Positions 56,233 to 64,000 of a stretch of DNA of 64,000 nucleotides are shown here, in pieces (the stretch's first letter is position 1; every line of letters starts with the position of its first letter). Source of the stretch: Heloderma charlesbogerti. Lineage: Eukaryota; Chordata; Lepidosauria; Squamata; Helodermatidae. The position numbers were made by a program, and so were the translations under genes. The notes below the pieces were generated by a model that saw only the letters and a program-made list of their open reading frames with translations, had not been told where the DNA came from and did not search any database. Location: positions 1,922,001 to 1,986,000 of the forward strand of contig JANEZZ010001866.1 of assembly GCA_026122225.1 (NCBI GenBank), read 5' to 3'.

Positions 56233-56478
56233 GAACCTTGCTTCTGTGACTCTCTACATAAAACACTGATATGGGTGTGCCCTTGAACTCATGCAGAGAC
56301 ACAACAGTCAGCCTCCTCTGAGAGCTGACAATTTTGCTACTTCTCTGTGGCAGAGGAACCCTGCTTCTGTGACTCTCTACATAAAACACTGATATGGGCA
56401 TGCCCTCGAACTCATGCAGAGACCCGACAGTCAGCCTCCTCTGAGAGCTGACTATTTTGCTACTTCTCTGTGAAAGGA
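56233..56478. repeat. 123-bp tandem duplication
   Basis: 56233-56355 and 56356-56478 differ at only a few positions (GAACC.TGCTTCTGTGACTC, CTGATATGGG, GTCAGCCTCCTCTGAGAGCT in both). The period is 41 codons, so the minus-strand frame repeats, but there is no start, homology or splice context for a gene. Confidence 0.95.
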
Positions 56479-56916
56479 GCAATTGATCAGGAGCTGCAGA
56501 CACAGCATGTACATCTGCCCACCCCCCAAGAGGGACTCTAGCTGTTCTCCCACATTTCTCATAGAGTTTGGGAATCATTGCCCGTGTGAGGGCGCGCTAC
56601 ATTTTAGTCCCACACAGTCATGGTCAGGAAAACTGGCCATGGAGAATAAGAGCTCTCCCAAAAATGGAAGGAAAGGGGGGGGATGTTTGTGCGCACTTTG
56701 GTCAGGGAAACACAATGCACTGAGAAGACAGCTAAAAGATTCTGCATTTCAGGTTTTGCAACTTTTCATCAAAGAAAAAAAACTAACAAGAAAAAACACT
56801 TTCCCAAAGCCAAAACAATTACATGAAAACACAATTCCAGGATAGAAGATAGCCTCCTAACCCAATCCAGTATGTAAAAGTCCTCTCCAACAGAACACAA
56901 GTCATGGGATCCCTTT

Positions 56917-56996
56917 CAGCCAATGCCCATGCTGGCTGGGGGAGATGGAAACTGTAGTCTAACAGGTCTGGAGGGTCACAGGTTGGGGAAGGCAGG
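56917..56996 (+). mobile_element. Palindromic MITE family A, partial
   Basis: CAATGCCCATGCTGGCTGGG, GGAGATGGAAACTGTAGTCT, CTGGAGGGTCACAGGTTGGG. Confidence 0.6.
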
Positions 56997-57290
56997 TTTA
57001 ACGTCCGTCTGCTGTCAACTGTGTGTGTGCAGCGGGGAGATTGTTTGAACAGGCTGAACAACTGCAAATTGCTTCCACCTCCCCTCCATTTATACGTTCA
57101 CAATTCTATCTTGTGCATGATGACAAAACCAATCCAAAATTTTAAGACACGAATTAAAATAGGTAGCAGCCCCTGCTGATTCTGGACACAGCACAGAAGG
57201 GGGGGGGATCTTTCATGCTACAGACATTCCTTGTGGCGTGGCTTGTGTAGAAAACACTCGCCGCGGGATTCTGCATTTGAAAGAGACCAC

Positions 57291-57296
57291 TTTATT
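57291..57296 (-). terminator. PTPN11: Candidate PTPN11 polyadenylation signal
   Basis: AATAAA on the minus strand with a moderately GT/T-rich stretch after it (GTGTTTTCTAC). Other AATAAA hexamers on this strand near 58155, 60212, 55115 and 54683 are alternatives. Confidence 0.25.
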
Positions 57297-57596
57297 AAAA
57301 GCAGCACCACAACGCATCACCCCGCACATCTCCTTTTGGTTCTCAGCAAGGCCCAATGATCGTATTCAAGTTCTTTTCCTTGCACAATCTTCGAGAAGGT
57401 CCTTCTTCAAGTTTGAAAAACGACGTTCATGTGCCCTTAAAAAAAAATCCTCATGTTCCCAACACCGCATTCCTACAGAAAAAGAGGGTGCTGGAAACAC
57501 ACCATCAGGAGAACCGCACCGCAAGGCTTGCCCTGGACTGTGCCATTTGGGAGTGGGGGGCATGTAGAAAACATGCGTGGCAGGGAGAAAAGGAAA

Positions 57597-57876
57597 GGCT
57601 CCTCCTGCGCAAGCACCGGGTCATTGCTGACCCCTAGAGGGACGCCGCTTGCGCCGCCGTTTTCACAGCAGACTGTAGCAGGGTGGTTTGCCATTGCCTT
57701 CCTCAGTTGTGACTACCTTCCCCCCAGCAAGCTGGGTACTCATTTTACCAACCTCGGAAGGATGGAGAGCTGAGTCGATCTGAGCCAGCTACCCGAGACC
57801 CGGCTTCCACGGGGATCAAACTCAAGTCGAGGGGAGAGTTTCGGTTGTAATACTGCCGCCTACCACTCTAGTTCTG
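57597..57876 (-). mobile_element. Sauria-type tRNA SINE
   Basis: On the minus strand: AGAGTGGTAGGCGGCAGTAT (box A), TTGAGTTTGATCCCCGTGGA (box B), ATCCTTCCGAGGTTGGTAAA, ATGAGTACCCAGCTTGCTGG, GGAAGGCAATGGCAAACCAC and a diverged BovB-like tail ending TCAGCAATGACCCGGTGCTT. This is the order of the Sauria SINE as I know it, diagnostic of squamates. Confidence 0.92.
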
Positions 57877-58413
57877 TGCTGGATAAACATTTCTCCCTCC
57901 CCAGGGACTGCAACCCAGCAAAGGTCATATCATGTGTTTCTCCTGATGGTGTCTTTCGGCAGCTAGTCTAACAGCAACAACTGGGATGGGGGGGGAGGGG
58001 AGGGGGAGAGAAGGGAGAGAAGAGAGAAGGGAGTACACCCCACTGCATCCTGGACGGACATGTGCCATGCGTCTCAGCTAAAAACCAAAACAGCCAGTCT
58101 TTTGAAGAGAGGTCACATCATCATGGATTACATTCGTCCTGCTCAGGGTGGAGTTTTATTCCTTTACAATGTTCATTTGGGAGGGTCTTTAAAAAATCAC
58201 ATAGTTCCAGTTTCGTCTCCTTCAGGGCTCAGCTGTCAGAGCCCCCTTCAGTTTAACCACATTCGCAGGTGGTGAAATTGGAGGGGCTGTTTTGTGGAGG
58301 GGCTGTCTTGGGGCGGGATTTCCAGGAGCGTGAGGACCACACTTACCACTCTTCATCAGTGCTAGACAAACGCCTTAAAAAAAAACAAACCAGAACCCAC
58401 AGTCTTTCTAGAG

Positions 58414-58547
58414 CAGCCACCCCAGCTGGTGCCCTCCAGATGTTTGGGACTTCAGCTCTCATCAGCCCCAGCCAGCATGGCCAATGGTCAAGAATGCTGA
58501 GAGTTGCTGTCTGAAACATCTGGAGGACATCAGGTTGGGAAATGCTG
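58414..58547 (+). mobile_element. Palindromic hAT-like MITE family A
   Basis: CAGCCACCCCAGCTGGTGCC...CATCAGGTTGGGAAATGCTG with arms CTTCAGCTCTCATCAGCCCC and AATGCTGAGAGTTGCTGTCT. Flanks TTCTAGAG and ATCGAGAG agree at 6 of 8. Confidence 0.82.
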
Positions 58548-59280
58548 ATCGAGAGGTTTTCTGGGTAAACTAAAAAAAAAAAAAAAAAGGCGACCAGTCA
58601 CCAGGAGACACACCAAAGATCCTGGTAATGCCTACAACCACCACAACCACCCATAAAAGTTAACAGGGTTTTAGCCCCCATTTGGGTCCACCCCCACACA
58701 AACGAGTTGAGGCAGAAGCACTCAAACGAGAACTTTGGTCTTTGCACTTGTCTCTTCCCATCTGTCTCCCATAAATACATGACATTAAGATACCCAGTAA
58801 CAACATTCACACCACTCTCTTTTTAAAAAGCCACATGCGTTCGCTCTCTCCATTCCAGCCTGGCCGTAGCAAATCGGAACAAACACAGCAGGGGGGAGGT
58901 GCAAACGGAAGCGATCTCGCAGCCCCCTCCTGGCGGAGCAGAACTCCATGCTACAGAACAGCAGCCAAACCTCCCCAGGGTCACGACGTCAGGAGTTTCC
59001 CTGCCAGTAACAGCCAGCGACTTGGTGGGGCCGGGCACGCTGGGAAATAGAATACTGAGGGCATCAGGGCACGGGTAAATTTCAATACATGTTATGGATG
59101 GGAAAAGGACATGACATGGGGATCCTGTTTTCAGCAGCCGCCCTGCATTTACGATAATATGCCTTTAGGTTTCCAGGGCAGGTTCAGCTCCAGAAATCAT
59201 AATACAGGAAACAGGCACTTTATGCTGTTGAAGGAAATGGGTGGGGTGTAATGGATGCAGGCTTCTCATTTCCATCAGTT

Positions 59281-59294
59281 TGTGTGTGTGTGTG
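59281..59294. repeat. (GT)n microsatellite
   Basis: Seven GT units. Confidence 0.85.
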
Positions 59295-62059
59295 AGGGGG
59301 AGGTATCCTATCTAAATGGGGGCTGTACTGAAACAGACAAGATGTCCGACACTTAACACCTCCAGCATGTGGGCAGGGCAAACCGATGGGGCCCAGAAGC
59401 TCCACTCAGAACTTTCTCACACTCACCCCAACATCATTGGCTTGTAACAACAGATGCCTCAGTCTGGCCAACACTGCCCCAGCTTGGGGGGTGGGGGGCT
59501 CTGCCACACCTTTTCTGTGGGCCCCACCCAACCTCTCAGCCAATGCCACCCCCAAGCTGTAAGGGGGACCCTTTGCTACATTGGAAGATTAGAGGAGAAA
59601 GCAGAAAACAGGAACAGCCTGCGCACTGGGCACGGCCCACAGGCCGGCCGCTGGTTGTACCGCACTGCCAAGCTTAGACGTAAGACACAAAGATATCTGG
59701 CAAAACTAGTTACAGCAGTCCCCAAGTTTGAAGACAAGGTGCACAGCGAACAACGTTAAGAAAACAGAGCAGCAGAGAGCTCGAAAGACGGCCCTTCCTC
59801 CCCGCTTTTAATCCAACCAAGCTAAACACGCAACAAGCAAGGTTGTGTGTATGATGCAGTTTGGAACCATGCGGTATAGAGGGCAGAACTGAATTTCCTG
59901 AGAAGCCAACTCTCCTTAAAATATTTTATTTTAAAGGACAAGCTTCTAGCTCTCATGGTTGTGAAGATATGCTTGAAAGCATGCAGGCAGCGGTTGCTGA
60001 ACTCTAGAAACCCGACAGGTGGTCGAATACGACCTCTCGCAGGCAGAGGGCCTTGTTAGCCCTTCCACCCTCCCCATGATGAACAAAGCAAGGATGAATT
60101 ATGGAAAAGAGTAAAAACCGCAGTATCAGTTATTCAAAGAAAGAGAGATCATGCAAGTTTGCTCGGTTTGCATGACGCAGACCTCAAAATGCAGCTTTTC
60201 AGGGTGCAGAGTTTTTATTTTATGCTCCCTAAGCATGGCGCGCACACAGCCCAGATGACAAGAGGCCAAATGCAACAGTGCTGCCTTAACATTAAGTTTC
60301 TGGCTCTCGCAAGAGAGACATCACTAACCTAACCGGCCAGCTTCTGTATCAAGCAGCAACCGCAGAGGTGCTCCCGTCCACATGGGAATGGCAGCCCTTC
60401 CAGAACACACCTGACACCGACACCACCAACTCCAGGCCTTATGGGAAAAGCTGCGGGAAGGCAGCCTGCGGCCACTGCCCACATCCCGTTGCGACCCATG
60501 CTCTCGCCGGCTAGCAGCCGGCCGAGGCAGTTCTGCTCACCGGATGGCTCACTTCCACAGGGCCAGGAACACGGCCAGCTTCCGGCGCAGAGGGGGGACC
60601 CGGTCAGAGCAGCTTAGCTTATTACCTTTGTGATAGAAGCTGCTCAGGGGAGGGGAAACAAGAAACCCAGCTGGGGAGGGGCCCAGCTTTGAGAGCGGGT
60701 GGGGGAGAAGGCACTTGAAAGAAGGCAGCGTGTTACGGGGCATCTTGCTGAACAGAACGCATGGTTCAGAAGCGTTTGCAATCTGCCCGGCCCGTCTGCC
60801 TTTCTAAGGCAACGCCAGACGACCGCACCCTCCACGTGATGCTGCAGACACTGCAGCGGACGCAAAAAACCCGACTGTGGCTCTTTTCTAAGGAGGCCGG
60901 GAGTGGGAGGAGAGGCCAACCGGACCGTTCCAGAGGTCCATTGCAGAGGTCCAGCAACATTCCCAGCTGACATAGCAGCCGGTTGGGCACCACTGGGGAT
61001 GTTTACGAGAAGGCCGTGAAAGGAGGTGATGCTCCATACAAGCCTACAGCAAACAGGCAGACAGAGGCTGGGGTACTACTCCAAGTTGAATTCTGGAGCC
61101 ACATCACTACCACCCCCAACACCCCGCCACATCAGAATTGAGCTGCCACTCCCCCACCACCACACCCCACCAGGCAGCAACCACACAGCAATCGCTGGTA
61201 GGAGGCCCCAGGGAACAAGCCGGTTTAATCTGGTGAAAAAAATGCATCATTGGAAGTTGGAGAAAAGCATCTTCATTTCAGGAACGAACACAGAACACCA
61301 TGAGGACTAGATGCTTGATCAAATTAGCTGATCAACAGGCCCTGCTGTTCAAGGGATGGTCATTGGCAGTTCCCTGGAAGCAGGGCCTGAAAAGGAGGGG
61401 GCTGGGGAGGAGGAAGAGGCAGAAGAGGGACAAGCGTCTGATTGGCATAACCAATTTCTCCCCCAAAGCATGAGTTTTTCACCCGGCTTACTTCTGTTTT
61501 GTTTTTAAAGGGCAAGAAATATTTTTTTTAAAATCTAATTTGATACAGCTTAAAAACTTCTAAAATTCAGAAGGGGGGGAAATGTTCAAGTACAACAAAG
61601 TATTGGTCTGCGCTGGTGGCAAAAGAACCTTACGTTCAAGAATGGAAACAAAAATAAAATAAAATAAAATCAGCCATTGCAGAAATCAGACATTTTGAGG
61701 GAAAGGCATGAGGGGTTTCTGTGAAAGATGGTCTTTTAAGTTCTGCTTATTACTGAAGGGTTAGAACACCATAAATATAAAGAGGCTCTATGCAGCTGTC
61801 AAAGTCCCCTCGTCGTGGGATGCTTCTCAAGTCGCTTCAACTTCACCTTCTTATAAAAAAAAATATATTGGTATTTCGGTTCTGTAAGGGGTAAGGAAGA
61901 GAGAGAGATCTTTCAGAAATACACCCACGGCTATCCACATTCTGCAAATTCCATGCGGACACAGAGACGGTTATCATCAGGTGTGGAATTCAGCATAGTG
62001 AAGACTGGAGCTTTCATTCACGTTTGTGGTCCTTAGGACTGTAAAGAGAGTTTTTAATG

Positions 62060-62200
62060 CAGCCTTCCCCCCAGCCTGGTGCCCTCCAGAGGTGTTGGAT
62101 TGCAACTTCCATCAGCCTCAGCCAGCATAGCCAGTGGGCAGGGGTTATGGGAGCTCTCATCTAAAACAACCAGACGGCACCAGGTTGCTGATCCCTGCGC
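62060..62200 (+). mobile_element. Palindromic MITE family A
   Basis: GCAGCCTTCCCCCCAGCCTG, GATTGCAACTTCCATCAGCC and GGGTTATGGGAGCTCTCATC, AGACGGCACCAGGTTGCTGA. Confidence 0.75.
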
Positions 62201-62215
62201 TAACTCTGCAGTTTT

Positions 62216-62412
62216 GAAGACCATCATTCTAAACACCAGAAGAATCTGCTCTGTCCTTAGCCAGACCAATTGTCTACCTCACCAAGGACTAGGAGCTTGC
62301 CTTCAGGGTGCCAGCTGGACCCTGCTACCCAGATCCTTTAATGGGGTGGTTCAGAAGTAAACCCAGGACCTTGGGCACGCAATGATGTGCTTTGCCGCTG
62401 ATCTACACCTCG
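62216..62412 (-). mobile_element. tRNA-derived SINE (second family), close to the PTPN11 stop
   Basis: The reversed head ACCCAGGACCTTGGGCACGC, AATGATGTGCTTTGCCGCTG, ATCTACACCTC lies at the right end, with a diverged body to the left. It is in the same orientation as PTPN11 and would be part of the 3' UTR. Confidence 0.6.
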
Positions 62413-62499
62413 TCCAGGTAAGACATGGTCCTCTGAGGAGCCCTGCCACAAATCAGAGACAGACTTGCCTTCCCCACCAGGGAGTCCTCTCAGGCCATC

Positions 62500-62572
62500 T
62501 CATCTGAAGCTTTTCTGCTGCTGCATCAGACCAACGTTTTCATAGACTCTCATGGCGTTATCTTCTCTCATC
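62500..62572 (-). CDS. PTPN11: PTPN11 (SHP2), last coding exon
   Basis: SHP2 is a cytoplasmic tyrosine phosphatase with two SH2 domains, a PTP domain and a C-terminal tail, acting downstream of receptor tyrosine kinases in Ras/ERK signalling. After the acceptor CCCTTGCAG (62573) the exon completes a split Glu codon and encodes MREDNAMRVYENVGLMQQQK SFR then TGA at 62500-62502. YENV is the second regulatory tyrosine motif (Tyr580 in human numbering), a pYxN docking site for GRB2. The sequence matches the mammalian tail except for Ser to Asn and one additional Met (NAMRV against SARV as I recall it). The downstream SINE, MITE and possible UTR belong to the same transcript unit. Confidence 0.97.

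Positions 62573-64000
<1,428 letters not shown>

Larger units (their letters stand above)
32901..57289. other. Intergenic region between RPH3A promoter and PTPN11 3' end
   Basis: No exon of a known gene is recognised. Non-repeat stretches without a call are about 33050-33520, 34510-35250, 35910-36220, 36720-37540, 41050-43270 and 44000-44970, plus 54000-55750 and 56500-57290. These last are AT-rich and could be downstream sequence or an extended PTPN11 3' UTR. All other parts are covered by the repeats listed. Confidence 0.6.
57290..62499 (-). other. PTPN11: Candidate PTPN11 3' UTR and downstream sequence
   Basis: It follows the PTPN11 stop codon on the minus strand. The mammalian gene has a multi-kilobase 3' UTR, so a similar length is plausible, but I could not confirm a conserved segment, an additional UTR intron or the true cleavage site. 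The block contains the SINEs and MITEs listed. 58600-62050 has no recognised repeat or exon apart from short homopolymers and CA/GT runs. Confidence 0.4.

Noticed and set aside
56168..56578. Minus-strand ORF with a duplicated RSSKIVSSQRRLTV peptide
   Set aside because: The duplication is a 123-bp tandem repeat, and there is no plausible start, exon boundary or homology.

Overview
The window is vertebrate nuclear DNA, almost certainly from a squamate reptile and probably a lizard. The evidence is the repeat mix: a 5'-truncated BovB (RTE) LINE, several CR1 LINE tails ending in ATTCTATG- or TTCTTATG-type repeats, a Sauria-type tRNA SINE, SINEs with BovB-like or L2-like 3' tails, and many short palindromic hAT-like MITEs. 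Nothing prokaryotic is present, and almost all long open frames are chance frames in repeats or GC-rich DNA.

Two protein-coding genes are recognisable, both on the minus strand. At the right edge are the last two coding exons of PTPN11 (tyrosine phosphatase SHP2): 63887-64000, running off the window, and 62500-62572 with the stop codon. They are joined by a 1.3 kb intron, with consensus GT donor and AG acceptor and a split Glu codon. They encode the C-terminal tail with the two regulatory tyrosine motifs YTNI and YENV. At 8842-8918 is the first coding exon of RPH3A (rabphilin-3A), starting MTDTV and flanked by a good acceptor and donor. PTPN11 followed by RPH3A in the same orientation is the gene order I know from human 12q24, which supports both calls.

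Layout. 1-8841 is RPH3A intron and continues out of the window. 8842-8937 is the first coding exon. 8938-32360 is most likely the intron between this exon and a non-coding first exon. 31980-32900 is a strong CpG island with GC boxes and a perfect minus-strand splice donor at 32361/32360, the likely RPH3A promoter and exon 1. About 32900-57290 is intergenic. About 57290-62499 is the candidate PTPN11 3' UTR or downstream region, and 62500-64000 is the PTPN11 tail.

The rest is an accretion of transposable elements, often nested: a 5S rRNA-derived/CR1-tailed chimera inside a tRNA SINE, an L2 tail and an LTR-like element each inserted at the same GAAACCC site of two copies of one MITE family, and an L2 tail inside a palindromic repeat. 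Several tandem repeats have periods divisible by three (66, 78, 123 and about 138 bp), which creates long spurious ORFs. I see no new gene system. The best leads are the 5S-CR1 chimera, the CR1 sequence lying against the RPH3A splice acceptor, the same-site insertions, and three unclassified interspersed repeat families.
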